Notes: generated by a model not told the origin, from the letters alone. Numbered from the stretch's first letter, positions 1-7,557 are shown. The stretch is 11,718 bases of DNA from Clostridia bacterium (GCA_017517985.1 JAFWWX010000363.1:1-11718), one strand, 5' to 3'. Numbers and translations are program-made.

Positions 1-1004
1 AATTGACCTGTCAGATAATCTTTCAGGTCTTCGATTTCAGGTTCGGTCAGAGGTTTTGTCATTTTAATAACTGCAACGCCCATCATTACATCACGAACTC
101 TTTCGACATCCGGTCTTATACTGTACACCTTGTTTCTGCTTATATTGTCCTTGCTATAGTATTCTGCAAGACCTCTTTCTCCGTCTTCACGATTAAACTC
201 TCTTACCCTTTCTCGGATATCACGCATGTATGGCTCTCCGTCAATTTCCTCTTCTTCAAAGTCCTCATCGTATCTTGTAACCTTGAGAGGGACATATACC
301 TTCATCTCATAGATTGCATCCCTTTTCATATTCTGTTCGAGAATATAGTTTACAGGCATTTCAATCTTCGGTGCATAGCTCATGTACCTTGCGTAGTCAT
401 AACCGCTTGTATCAACCATAACGCCATCACCTTTTGGTCCGATTACAAGGATTCCGTGTACGCCGTCAGTTACCGGTTCATAGGTTTTTTCGTTATACTG
501 TTTGAGAATCTCTGAGTCATCACCTCTGCAGATTTCATCAAATTGTTCTTCGTTTGCATGCACAATTTCATCTACATAGAATGTTGTTACTGCACCTGTC
601 GTGCCATTTCGAGTGAACATTCCATTCAACACAATCGGAGTTCTTTCAGGGAATAGTTCTGCCTCTCTCTTAATGAGTTCCTCATTATCCTGAATCTCAT
701 ATTCATAATGAAGTACAAGATCCTGTTCCGAGAATACCAATGTTCCGTTTTCTTTTGTGCTTACCGGAGCGTTTACATATCCGTAGATGTTTTCACCGTC
801 AATTATCTTTCCATCTGAGTCTACAGAAAAGAAACGACTACCATCATCCATCTTATATACAAATGCTACATCTAAACCTTTTTTATATATGGCATCGTAT
901 GTTTCTCCGGTCTTATTGTTATCAAAGCTCTTGGCTTCAATTTCTACGCCGAATTTCTCTCTGTAAAAACTCTCGATGGTTTTTAAATGAATTCTGTTAC
1001 CCAT
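1..1004 (-). CDS. Large acidic accessory protein of unknown function, 3' end outside window
   Basis: About 334 residues are visible, starting MGNRIHLKTIESF; the frame stays open to base 1, so the C-terminus is missing. The ATG at 1004-1002 follows GGAGGT with 8 bases between, and overlaps the TAA of the preceding small gene (ATGGGTAA), so the two are translationally coupled. I see no signal peptide, membrane segment or nucleotide-binding motif. The middle (roughly residues 110-150) has conserved-looking text such as NGMFTRNGTTGAVTTFYVDE. A strongly acidic run (DEDFEEEEIDGE) lies at about residue 250. The last visible residues, LTEPEIEDLKDYLTGQ, resemble the start of a recurrent C-terminal block in gut Firmicutes accessory proteins that I recall continuing as SDGWGEGFEQ; that part is off the window. 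Likely a cytoplasmic cargo protein of the element. That it is a real gene is well supported; its function is unknown. Confidence 0.85.
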   Translation of the reverse strand, partial: MGNRIHLKTIESFYREKFGVEIEAKSFDNNKTGETYDAIYKKGLDVAFVYKMDDGSRFFSVDSDGKIIDGENIYGYVNAPVSTKENGTLVFSEQDLVLHYEYEIQDNEELIKREAELFPERTPIVLNGMFTRNGTTGAVTTFYVDEIVHANEEQFDEICRGDDSEILKQYNEKTYEPVTDGVHGILVIGPKGDGVMVDTSGYDYARYMSYAPKIEMPVNYILEQNMKRDAIYEMKVYVPLKVTRYDEDFEEEEIDGEPYMRDIRERVREFNREDGERGLAEYYSKDNISRNKVYSIRPDVERVRDVMMGVAVIKMTKPLTEPEIEDLKDYLTGQ

Positions 1005-1221
1005 TACACATTACCTCCATGTTCTTTTTTCGTTTTGGCCTGGTAGCCATTTCTTCCTGAAGCTTTCTTAGTATCATTCTTCCATCAACCTTTGAAAGCA
1101 TTCCGCACCATTCTGACTTCAAGAACTGCTTGGCACTGTTTGCATGTGCGTTACCTTTTCGTATATCTTTTACTGCTAATTCAATGATTGCATTAGCTAA
1201 ATCTTCGAATCCTCTATCCAC
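997..1221 (-). CDS. Small conserved hypothetical protein of mobile elements (74 aa)
   Basis: A 74-residue protein starting at GTG 1221-1219, which follows GGAGG with 8 bases between. The pattern is DLANAIIELAVKDIRKGN near residues 7-23, then FLKSEWCGMLSKVDGRMILRKLQEE near residues 33-57. It resembles a small family I recall from clostridial prophages and conjugative elements, with the form AIVxQAVKDYR...FFRSxWFxxLTDxDGxxLIxKL. No function is established to my knowledge. It looks soluble and probably helical, with a basic segment (RPKRKK) near the end. The C-terminal residues MEVMCNG should not be read as a tag: they encode the GGAGGT ribosome binding site of the next gene. Its stop overlaps the next start by 8 bases. 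Confidence 0.8.
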   Translation of the reverse strand: MDRGFEDLANAIIELAVKDIRKGNAHANSAKQFLKSEWCGMLSKVDGRMILRKLQEEMATRPKRKKNMEVMCNG

Positions 1222-1239
1222 TTGTAATTCCTCCTTCGC

Positions 1240-2202
1240 TTATTCAGAAGATACCGAAAGCGGCAACCTCCCGAATCCATAAAATTTGCTTGTCCAATAG
1301 TCTGTGTCGATTGATGCGTATTTGATTGGATCACCGCAATGGAGCATCAATCCATCGCCCACATAAATTCCGATATGTGTCACAGGCTCACTTGATACAT
1401 AAGTTCTTGTAAAGAAAACCAAATCACCGGGCTTTGCTTCTGACCTTGAAATCGGTGCACATTGATTGTAAATTCCTTGTGCAGTTGTTCTCGGCAAATT
1501 ATACACACCTGAATGCGTATATGCCCAGCATACAAAGCCGGAACAGTCAAAGGATGTTGACGGTGAAGAACCTCCCCACACATAAGGAAATCCTATGTAC
1601 TTTTCTGCTTCTTGCATAAGCTGTGCAAAGGTTGCATCCGAATATGCTTCAGGTTTCGGTCCTGAATAGACCACTCCGTCATCTCCTGCTCTTGCCATTC
1701 CATATCGTAGTACTGACACAAGTTCATCAACCTGACTTTGTGTGATATGGTCAGTCATCTTTCCTGTATGAGTCGCAAGTCTTTGCAGTGCAGTATTTAA
1801 CGGGCATTGACTTAAGACTTCATTTCCCTCGTCATCGGTCGAACGATTTATAAAGCATTCTACAAATCCATCATAGAATGCTGCTGACTTTATTTTCTCT
1901 TCCCCGAAATACAAGGTATAAAAAACTGCGTGTATCTGGTCTCTGTCAAGCGCCGGATACTTGTCATCAATCTCTTCATCAAGTCTTGCGTATGCATATT
2001 TCATATCATCTATGAATTGTACATAGGCCGCCGATGCTGTTGATGATCCTGAATCGTCAAAAGAAAAGATATTAAGAAATGCGGCTACTATTCCGACTAT
2101 CATCAGAATAATACCGCATACTATTGAGCCTATAACTATCCATGTTCGTTTGTCCGTTGCCGCAGTTATAATAAGTTTGACAACGGCAGGATTTACTGCC
2201 AT
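1240..2202 (-). CDS. Membrane-anchored NlpC/P60 peptidoglycan hydrolase of the conjugation apparatus
   Basis: A 320-residue cell-wall endopeptidase, expected to open the peptidoglycan locally so that the type IV channel can cross it. I place the start at ATG 2202-2200: AGGAGG ends at 2211, 8 bases upstream, whereas the in-frame GTG at 2211 lies inside that ribosome binding site. One membrane helix spans about residues 21-45. A linker and helical domain follow to about residue 180, then a C-terminal NlpC/P60 domain (about 195-316). The catalytic triad is visible: Cys220 in FDCSGF, His276 in THIGIYVGDG, and His288 in MLHCGD as the probable third member. The anchor with an extracellular C40 domain is the usual VirB1/Orf14 replacement in Gram-positive conjugative elements. 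It lies 12 bases after an accessory gene. Family call is very sure; the conjugation role is inferred from context. Confidence 0.95.
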   Translation of the reverse strand: MAVNPAVVKLIITAATDKRTWIVIGSIVCGIILMIVGIVAAFLNIFSFDDSGSSTASAAYVQFIDDMKYAYARLDEEIDDKYPALDRDQIHAVFYTLYFGEEKIKSAAFYDGFVECFINRSTDDEGNEVLSQCPLNTALQRLATHTGKMTDHITQSQVDELVSVLRYGMARAGDDGVVYSGPKPEAYSDATFAQLMQEAEKYIGFPYVWGGSSPSTSFDCSGFVCWAYTHSGVYNLPRTTAQGIYNQCAPISRSEAKPGDLVFFTRTYVSSEPVTHIGIYVGDGLMLHCGDPIKYASIDTDYWTSKFYGFGRLPLSVSSE

Positions 2203-2214
2203 CGCATTCACCTC

Positions 2215-2841
2215 CTACTGCATTGTCATTCCGCCTTGTTCCTCATTGAATTGAAGTTCTTCTGTTGCCGTATCATATAAGATTTCATTGCAATCCATAC
2301 ATTCTAATGCTATGCATTGTTTTCCGCCATAGGTTGCAAGTTCGATTGAATGTCCTATATGATTTTCGAGCTTTCCGCCTTTTTCCTCCGTGTAGAGCAC
2401 GAAATTATCTGTTCGGTTAATGATTGCAATCTTGTCACCTGCACTTTGGCATTCCAATTCAAAGCCGGATGCATGTTGTGCCACATAATCTGTTATGTAT
2501 AATTCTCTGCATGTCATCCCTGTGTATTGCTCACAAGCTTGTTCCATTAATTTCACGAACAGTTCTCTTTCCGTATCTGTAGGGATGTATTCTCTCTCGA
2601 ATGTGCCATCGTCTGCATTTATCACATATGAAATCTTTACTTCATTGGCACACGGATTATACTCTCCATACAGGTTTACCCACAGCCCATCATTCCCCTG
2701 TGTGTTAAGTCCGAATTTCTTATCAACATCAAACCAGCACTCTATAGGGAATAATATCCGTTGCTTATCAAACTCCAATTCGAAGTCATCTCTAAGGAGC
2801 ATATCGCTTTCTTCAAGAGTGTTTAAGTAATCATTTTTCAT
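2215..2841 (-). CDS. Unknown accessory protein with HxxH/CxxC site and acidic Met-rich tail
   Basis: A 208-residue soluble protein I cannot assign to a named family. The start is ATG 2841-2839, behind GAGGTG with suitable spacing. Residues about 20-115 form one block (ELEFDKQRILFPIECWFDVD onward). A second, smaller block contains His161, His164, Cys181 and Cys184 (HIGH then ECMDC), spaced like a treble-clef or zinc-ribbon metal site; Cys176 lies nearby. The protein ends NEEQGGMTMQ, the acidic Gly/Met tail shared with other accessory proteins here. The gene lies just downstream of a terminator-like hairpin and seems to have no room for its own promoter, so it probably depends on read-through. 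Zinc binding is inference from residue spacing only. Confidence 0.8.
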   Translation of the reverse strand: MKNDYLNTLEESDMLLRDDFELEFDKQRILFPIECWFDVDKKFGLNTQGNDGLWVNLYGEYNPCANEVKISYVINADDGTFEREYIPTDTERELFVKLMEQACEQYTGMTCRELYITDYVAQHASGFELECQSAGDKIAIINRTDNFVLYTEEKGGKLENHIGHSIELATYGGKQCIALECMDCNEILYDTATEELQFNEEQGGMTMQ

Positions 2842-2865
2842 TGCCTATCACCTCTTTAGATGCAA

Positions 2866-2897
2866 AAAGAGCAACCGTTTTTACACGATTGCTCTTT
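2866..2897 (-). terminator. Intrinsic terminator after the zinc-ribbon gene
   Basis: The arms AAAGAGCAATCG and CGGTTGCTCTTT pair over 12 positions with one G-U wobble, around an 8-base loop. On the minus strand a run of five T (2868-2864), partly in the stem, follows. It lies 7 bases after the stop at 2904. On the plus strand the hairpin is followed by GCAAG rather than a T-run, so it points one way. Only 24 bases separate it from the next start codon, so it may be leaky and act as an attenuator. Confidence 0.7.
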
Positions 2898-2903
2898 GCA
2901 AGT

Positions 2904-3068
2904 TTATTTATTGAATTCTCGTTTCAGTTCTTCCTGTGTTCTTATAAAATCAGCGATTTCACCCTCTGTCGAAAGTCTGACTGCTTCCTTTCCGCAATCA
3001 GGACAGTGGGTTATTTCGCCGTGTCTCACAAATTGGAACTTACACGCTTCACATGTATAGTACTTCAT
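2904..3068 (-). CDS. 54-residue zinc-ribbon protein
   Basis: A tiny protein with two CxxC knuckles, Cys6-Cys9 and Cys22-Cys25 (CEACKF and CPDCGK), the usual four-cysteine zinc-ribbon arrangement, followed by a charged helix (about residues 36-53). I chose ATG 3068-3066 because GGAGG lies 7 bases upstream; the GTG at 3086 lies upstream of the ribosome binding site and right at the predicted transcription start. The gene has its own extended -10 promoter directly upstream and a hairpin terminator directly downstream, so it can be made independently of the surrounding operon. Candidate roles are a small transcription or nucleic-acid-binding factor or an adaptor for a larger complex. The fold is a sound inference; the role is not known. 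Confidence 0.85.
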   Translation of the reverse strand: MKYYTCEACKFQFVRHGEITHCPDCGKEAVRLSTEGEIADFIRTQEELKREFNK

Positions 3069-3093
3069 ATTGACACCTCCGCACACGCTGATT

Positions 3094-3102
3094 ATTATAT
3101 CA
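3094..3102 (-). promoter_or_regulatory. Extended -10 promoter of the zinc-ribbon gene
   Basis: On the minus strand the sequence reads TGATATAAT: a perfect -10 box (TATAAT, 3099-3094) with the upstream TG of an extended -10. The region 16-18 bases further upstream has only weak -35 similarity (TAGATT), which extended -10 promoters tolerate. Transcription would start near 3087, leaving a leader of about 19 bases that contains the GGAGGT site. The stretch 3069-3126 is one of the few intergenic gaps over 50 bases in the window, which fits a regulatory role. Confidence 0.65.
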
Positions 3103-3126
3103 CATACATTCAGTAAAATCTACCCT

Positions 3127-3555
3127 TTACGATAAATTCATACCTTCTTCCTGAACTTCTGACAAAGATTCAAGTGATTTGATTTCATCGTCAGTCATTC
3201 CGATGCATATCTTGAGCGTGGTATCTATGTCTTCCGAATTCACGGATTCCTTGATGTACTCAACTGCATTACCAAGAAGCTCTTTCATTCTGTCAAGTTC
3301 AAGTGTTTTAATCTCAAGCTGATATGAAGACCAGTCGGTCTCAACCATCCTCTTGATTCCGCTTTCGATAGCCTCGACTGTTGCTTCTTTATACTCAAAG
3401 CCCTGCATCATATTGAAGTCGCCAAGTTTGTGCTTAAACTCTGTATCACTTTCCTGATACACCTCGCACCAAAGTTCATCGATTTCGATGCCCTTCTCAA
3501 TTCTTTCTTTGTAATCAGGTTCTACCTTGATCACAAGTCCGTCAAATTTAATCAC
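3127..3555 (-). CDS. 142-residue acidic protein of unknown function, coupled to virB4
   Basis: I do not recognise this protein. It starts at GTG 3555-3553, 8 bases after GGAGGT; that ribosome binding site is formed by the last codons of virB4 (Gly-Gly-Arg), and only two bases separate the genes, so expression is coupled. It is acidic and mostly helical in appearance, with no signal peptide or membrane segment. The N-terminus (MIKFDGLVIKVEPDYKERI) looks beta-rich; the middle, FNMMQGFEYKEATVEAIESG, reads like a short strand-helix unit. The end is EVQEEGMNLS, a weaker version of the acidic EGM tail of its neighbours. Its place between the ATPase and the hydrolase suggests a transfer-related cytoplasmic partner, but nothing in the sequence proves this. 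Confidence 0.8.
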   Translation of the reverse strand: MIKFDGLVIKVEPDYKERIEKGIEIDELWCEVYQESDTEFKHKLGDFNMMQGFEYKEATVEAIESGIKRMVETDWSSYQLEIKTLELDRMKELLGNAVEYIKESVNSEDIDTTLKICIGMTDDEIKSLESLSEVQEEGMNLS

Positions 3556-3557
3556 TG

Positions 3558-5384
3558 TTATCTACCTCCTGCTGTTCCGTATAACGCTTCCTTGTATGAA
3601 GGAGCCGTTACCATAAGGTTATATCGTTCATTACCGCACTTATACAAACACACGCCTCGTTGCGGATATCTTATCAGGTTATATTCACTCTCATCAAGCT
3701 GCAGATTATCCATGTAGAATTTGGCATCAATATTTCCGGCATTAAACAAGAACGAATGTGTCGGAATTGAGAAAAGCGGTTTTGTATATTCCGCAATTCC
3801 AGGTAGGTTGTAGTCTTCCAAGTTCTGACTTGCAAGCACAACCGCTGATTCCTTTTTACGCACTCGTTTTGAAAAGTTTCGGATATATTCAACTGCAGTT
3901 TTATTCGACAAAAACAGATAAAACTCGTCAATCGCCGCTACCGTATTTCCGTTTGTCAGGAGCTGATTTGACATATACGAGAGAATGTTAAACAAGAGTG
4001 CATTCTTGATATTCTTACTCGCTTCAAGCAGTCCCTTTACTCCAAATACAACAAAACGGTCACTCTTTATATTCGTGTGGCCGTTAAAGAATTTGCTTTC
4101 TGCACCCTTACACATTGAGTGAATTCCCAAGAGAATTTCCTGCAACTGTGATTCCGTGTAGATTGCTTTTTCTTGTTTATTGTAGTTTTGGTATTCATAC
4201 TCAATCAAGTCATACAAATCCGAGAGTATCGGGTAGTCTTTTGATGTGAGTGATGAAAAATCTGCATTGTCGCTGATGTTCCATTTCTTATACAGCTTCT
4301 CTACCATTATTTCAAGTGCATCCACATGCGAGTCTGTGAAGTCCTTGTATGAGCCAAAGAAGTCTCTAAGGAATGAAATATGCTGACTGAGCTTCGTTGT
4401 TTTCCTGAATGTAGCAATGTCTGCATCATCCTCGAACTTTTCATCGTTATCACTCCACAATTTCGGTTCTAAAGGATTTACAATGTATTCGCCTGACATA
4501 AGGTCAACGAAGTATGCGCCGAAGTTATTGCATAAGTCCTCGTATTCGTGTTCGGGATCTAGGCATATAACACTCTTTCCTGACTCCAAAAAGTTAATAA
4601 GCAGAAGCTTTAACAAATACGATTTACCCTGACCTGAGTTACCGAGTATCAGGATATTACTGTTTGTTTTATCTTCTGCTCTTTTATTAAAGTCCACTAT
4701 AATGTTACTGCCGAACTTATCCCTTCCAAGATAGAATCCGTTTGCATCGGTTTTACCTGAATAGTTAAACGGATACAGGTTTGCAACACTTGATGCCGGG
4801 AGAACTCTTTCGAACTGATCGCCAAATGCGTTATGACCGCTTGGCATTACTGAAATAAACCCTTGCTGTTGCTTTAGCATCAGCTTGTCTACATTCAGTT
4901 TTGAGCGAATGAGTTCCGTCAGAACCTCTGTTTGAAGTTCCTTCAGTTTGTCATGCTCATGTGCTATCAGTTCAATGTATACTGCTGTATGAATAAGCGG
5001 TTCACGGTTTCTGTGCATGGTACTTACAAGATTTGTTACATCCTCAAGGTTACCTTCCGCAACTACCGTTTCCTGCAAATCATTCGTGTTACTTGACTTG
5101 AGCCTGTTCTTGTTTGCAGCATTAGAAATAATTTTTCTTTCTTCTGCTGCTGTAACATGCCTTGTGTAAATCTTCAATGTAACACCATCTTTTTCTCCCA
5201 AGTGTTTGAGGATTGCCTGCTCCTCTGTCGTTGTCGGGTATTCTCTCAATGCCCATACGCTTCGGAATGTGTTTCCGCAAATAAAGTAATCGGGAAAGAA
5301 CTTGATTACTGAGGGTGCAATCATATCCACAAATGATTTGATTCTCACATTCTCAGTTTGTACTTCTTTATGTTTCTTTGCCAA
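3558..5384 (-). CDS. VirB4-family conjugation ATPase
   Basis: The ATPase that powers type IV secretion assembly and substrate transfer at the inner face of the membrane. I start it at TTG 5384-5382, giving 608 residues, because GGAGG lies 8 bases upstream and the previous gene stops at 5386; the longer frame to 5441 has no better site. Residues 1 to about 210 form the VirB4 N-terminal domain. The RecA-like motor follows: Walker A GNSGQGKS at about 248-255, CLDPEHEY at about 274-281, Walker B AAIDEF at about 483-488, and an LASQN motif at about 517-521. Length and motif order match TrbE/CagE/VirB4 proteins of Gram-positive elements (PrgJ-like). It is embedded between the VirB4 N-domain-like gene and a coupled small gene. 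Very sure of family. Confidence 0.95.
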   Translation of the reverse strand: MAKKHKEVQTENVRIKSFVDMIAPSVIKFFPDYFICGNTFRSVWALREYPTTTEEQAILKHLGEKDGVTLKIYTRHVTAAEERKIISNAANKNRLKSSNTNDLQETVVAEGNLEDVTNLVSTMHRNREPLIHTAVYIELIAHEHDKLKELQTEVLTELIRSKLNVDKLMLKQQQGFISVMPSGHNAFGDQFERVLPASSVANLYPFNYSGKTDANGFYLGRDKFGSNIIVDFNKRAEDKTNSNILILGNSGQGKSYLLKLLLINFLESGKSVICLDPEHEYEDLCNNFGAYFVDLMSGEYIVNPLEPKLWSDNDEKFEDDADIATFRKTTKLSQHISFLRDFFGSYKDFTDSHVDALEIMVEKLYKKWNISDNADFSSLTSKDYPILSDLYDLIEYEYQNYNKQEKAIYTESQLQEILLGIHSMCKGAESKFFNGHTNIKSDRFVVFGVKGLLEASKNIKNALLFNILSYMSNQLLTNGNTVAAIDEFYLFLSNKTAVEYIRNFSKRVRKKESAVVLASQNLEDYNLPGIAEYTKPLFSIPTHSFLFNAGNIDAKFYMDNLQLDESEYNLIRYPQRGVCLYKCGNERYNLMVTAPSYKEALYGTAGGR

Positions 5385-5385
5385 T

Positions 5386-5985
5386 TTACATACCTCCTTC
5401 ATCGCCGTAGATAACCCATCTGTCACCATCATGCTCTTCAAAGGTTTCCTGCGTTACATTCTGCTCGAAGTAAACAGCGACAATTCTCTGGATATCCTCA
5501 TGCTTCGCACGTTTGATTGAGAATCCCTGTTCTCTCAAGGTTTTCTCAATTCTGTTAAGGTACGGCATGATTTCCTTCTCATTTTGGTTCTTGAGTCTTA
5601 CCACAATTGCAAACTCTCTTGCTGTTGCGGTCTGAACCTGAATGTTATCAAGATGGGACATATCCTTTTCCAAGAGTTGGCGGATGATATAGTTATCCTC
5701 CTCTTCCATTCTCTTTTTAAGGTATCTCTTATTACCATCAAAATTTTCACGGCTGTTATATGCACACATTTCGATTTCTGCCATACCTTTCAGTACAGTC
5801 ATGAGTGCATAAACCCTTGCTCTGATGCTTTCATCTGATAATACCGAAATATTTGACGGTTTTACCAGGAAGTATACCAGCTCTCCGTGATCGTAGGTTA
5901 CAAGAGAAAAATCGGATATATCTTTAATCCCTATGAGTTTTCTGGTAGTAGCTTTCTGCTTTTCCTCTTTCTTTTTCTTACTCAC
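5386..5985 (-). CDS. Stand-alone VirB4 N-domain-like protein
   Basis: A 199-residue cytoplasmic protein directly before virB4. The start is GTG 5985-5983: it overlaps the previous stop as GTGAGTAA and has GGGGGT upstream; a longer in-frame ATG at 6039 would lie deep in the previous gene. After a lysine-rich beginning (SKKKKEEKQK), the text LIGIKDISDFSLVTYDHGELVYFLVKPSNI and the later helix-rich part with REFAIVVRLKN resemble the N-terminal domain of VirB4/TraC proteins, without any Walker motif. The next gene carries its own N-domain plus motor, so this looks like a separate partner subunit rather than a broken virB4. The final DEGGM comes from the GGAGGTATG ribosome binding site of virB4 and is not evidence of a tail tag. 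The family link is inferred from pattern, not a search. Confidence 0.8.
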   Translation of the reverse strand: MSKKKKEEKQKATTRKLIGIKDISDFSLVTYDHGELVYFLVKPSNISVLSDESIRARVYALMTVLKGMAEIEMCAYNSRENFDGNKRYLKKRMEEEDNYIIRQLLEKDMSHLDNIQVQTATAREFAIVVRLKNQNEKEIMPYLNRIEKTLREQGFSIKRAKHEDIQRIVAVYFEQNVTQETFEEHDGDRWVIYGDEGGM

Positions 5986-6244
5986 TGCTATCCAACCCCC
6001 ATTCGTAGTATTGTTGTCCGGCAAAATATCGCCATGCACTTTGGATAAACATCATAATAGATACATCGTCAATCCTTATTGTCAAAAACGCATATCCTGC
6101 CGTTGCAGCAAGGGGAAGCAAAAACCCTGTCTGAGTCAAAGCAAGCACTGAGATTATTGCACACACGGCAATAATTCCAATGTCTTTGAGTTCCCACATC
6201 CACATTACTGCTTTTGATTTTAAGTTATCAGGATATATATACAT
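5978..6244 (-). CDS. PrgI/VirB3-like inner-membrane protein
   Basis: An 88-residue protein beginning MYIYPDNLKSK, with two closely spaced membrane helices at about residues 22-38 and 42-57 and a short cytoplasmic C-terminal part. Size, topology and position between the VirB6-like and VirB4 genes match PrgI of enterococcal plasmids and the VirB3 family, which anchors VirB4 at the membrane. The start ATG 6244-6242 follows GGAGG with 7 bases between. It overlaps the next gene by 8 bases (GTGAGTAA), so PrgI, the N-domain protein and VirB4 are likely made in linked amounts. The functional call rests on context and topology as well as the PrgI-like YPDN start. Confidence 0.85.
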   Translation of the reverse strand: MYIYPDNLKSKAVMWMWELKDIGIIAVCAIISVLALTQTGFLLPLAATAGYAFLTIRIDDVSIMMFIQSAWRYFAGQQYYEWGLDSSE

Positions 6245-6256
6245 GTATCATCCTCC

Positions 6257-7093
6257 TTACTTTTTCACAGCCTTCATTATTGCCTGTGTTGTTCTGACCG
6301 CTGCCTGTGTTGCGTAGTATGTACTCATTATGTTTACTCTTGCCGATGTGTCAAGACCGAATCTGTCTGCAATTCTCGGCACTTCATTTGCTGCAAGCAT
6401 AATACCGAGTCCGAGCATCATGTGATCTCTGAACGTAAGCAGTCCTGCAAAAAGCAATGTATTTTGCAAAAATGCGGTCACACACACTGCAACCACCTGC
6501 TTACACCAATCAACAAATCCATCCTGATGCCCTCTTGTAAGTCCGAATATGTAAAGCGAACCTACAGCTATGTTTGTAACAAGAATTCCGCCTCTTTTGA
6601 TATTGGCAAAAAACACTTTTATTACCGCATAGCCAAGCGCGATAACACAAAACAAATTCACTAGTCCTGTCTCTCCGGTTACAACACTTAAGGAATCCGA
6701 TGCAATATCGGTCCAGCTAAAAGACATCGAATCTCCAAACAATCCGGTCATAGCATTTCCTAATCCGTTTTGGATGTCAACAGCAAGTTTGTACAGTTCT
6801 ATCGGTACAACTGTGAAGAGATTTACTGCCATAAATCCCTTAATTGCGCCAAGCCCTGCATCCTTCATATTGCCTTGTCCGTTCTGATATGCTATCGCAA
6901 CATCAAATATTGCTACGACTAATGCTATAACATACATTGCCCAACCGAACAGTCTGAAAAATTCTATAACGGCCTGAATCCACGAAAGGCTGAATATTTC
7001 TACTCCCATTCCGCTTAAGTACGAAAAGAAGTCCTGAACAAATTCCATTACCTTACCATATATCCAGTCCATAAACCAATCGAATACAAACAT
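6257..7093 (-). CDS. VirB6/TrbL-like polytopic conjugation channel protein
   Basis: A 278-residue integral membrane protein with about five or six hydrophobic segments, near residues 42-67, 84-105, 145-165, 170-186, 197-222 and 225-238. The amphipathic N-terminus (MFVFDWFMDWIYGKVMEFVQ) and charged helical C-terminus (QAAVRTTQAIMKAVKK) are typical of the VirB6-like proteins of Tn1549/CTn-type elements, which form the inner-membrane part of the transfer channel. The start ATG 7093-7091 lies behind GGAGGTGAT, a full match to the 16S tail. It sits 12 bases before prgI and 17 bases after an accessory gene. Family assignment is by topology and position; VirB6 proteins diverge strongly in sequence. 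Confidence 0.85.
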   Translation of the reverse strand: MFVFDWFMDWIYGKVMEFVQDFFSYLSGMGVEIFSLSWIQAVIEFFRLFGWAMYVIALVVAIFDVAIAYQNGQGNMKDAGLGAIKGFMAVNLFTVVPIELYKLAVDIQNGLGNAMTGLFGDSMSFSWTDIASDSLSVVTGETGLVNLFCVIALGYAVIKVFFANIKRGGILVTNIAVGSLYIFGLTRGHQDGFVDWCKQVVAVCVTAFLQNTLLFAGLLTFRDHMMLGLGIMLAANEVPRIADRFGLDTSARVNIMSTYYATQAAVRTTQAIMKAVKK

Positions 7094-7110
7094 AAGGTAA
7101 CATCACCTCC

Positions 7111-7557
7111 CTACATTCCGCACATACCGCCCATGCCTTCACTTTGAGTCATATCTTCATCCTGAAATACATCTACATAATCCGTGATCTGATCAGCAAG
7201 TATTTCATAGTCTCTGGGATTTGGTGCATACGCATACCATTCGAGCTGTCCTCTGTCAATCCACATATGAGGTGAAACACCGTTTGGAAAGTTTCCGTTT
7301 GCAACAGGTTTCATTCCCCACGCTTCTTTCAGTCTTATGGTGTTTGCATCAAGTTCGCCTTCTTCCTTGTGGAGAATTCTGATTCTTAATGCATCAAAGT
7401 GTTCATAAGAGTTTGTGGATATGAATTCAGCCTTGAATTTTGTGTTGCTGTCTATACTTGCATAAAACGCTCGGCCGACATATTTCTTATTATCAAGATT
7501 GTCAATTCCATCAAATATTTTATGCAATTCCTTTTCAAAGGTCGTTGGTACTGCCAC
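7111..7557 (-). CDS. Accessory protein, paralogue A of a tandem pair, Met-rich tail
   Basis: A 148-residue soluble protein from GTG 7557-7555, preceded by GAGGTGAA. It is a clear paralogue of the gene just upstream: both have an ELHKIFD/TFHKIFD start, a DNxKYVGR/ENTKCIGR motif, EGELDANTIRL/DGEIDSTTIRF in the middle, then HMWIDRGQLEWYAYAPNPRDYEILADQITDYV, matching HEEAEWFTPEPSKADYMKLSNMVTDYV. The family occurs, as I recall, on gut Firmicutes mobile elements but has no function I know. It ends SEGMGGMCGM, the most elaborate tail in the window. No signal peptide, membrane helix or catalytic motif is visible. Lying between pilin-like and VirB6-like genes suggests a transfer-linked cytoplasmic role. 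Real gene almost certainly; function unknown. Confidence 0.85.
   Translation of the reverse strand: MAVPTTFEKELHKIFDGIDNLDNKKYVGRAFYASIDSNTKFKAEFISTNSYEHFDALRIRILHKEEGELDANTIRLKEAWGMKPVANGNFPNGVSPHMWIDRGQLEWYAYAPNPRDYEILADQITDYVDVFQDEDMTQSEGMGGMCGM

Noticed and set aside
3..515. Plus-strand open frame of 170 codons
   Set aside because: It lies antisense to the large protein at the left edge, has no ribosome binding site, and its Phe/Cys/His-rich translation is typical of a shadow frame.
5386..5400. DEGGM end of the VirB4 N-domain-like protein as another tail tag
   Set aside because: The codons are GAAGGAGGTATG, which is the ribosome binding site of virB4; the residues follow from that constraint. 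The same holds for GGR at the end of VirB4 and MEVMCNG at the end of the 74-residue protein.
5385..5441. Longer virB4 start at TTG 5441
   Set aside because: It would overlap the preceding gene by 56 bases and lacks a ribosome binding site, while TTG 5384 has GGAGG at 8 bases.
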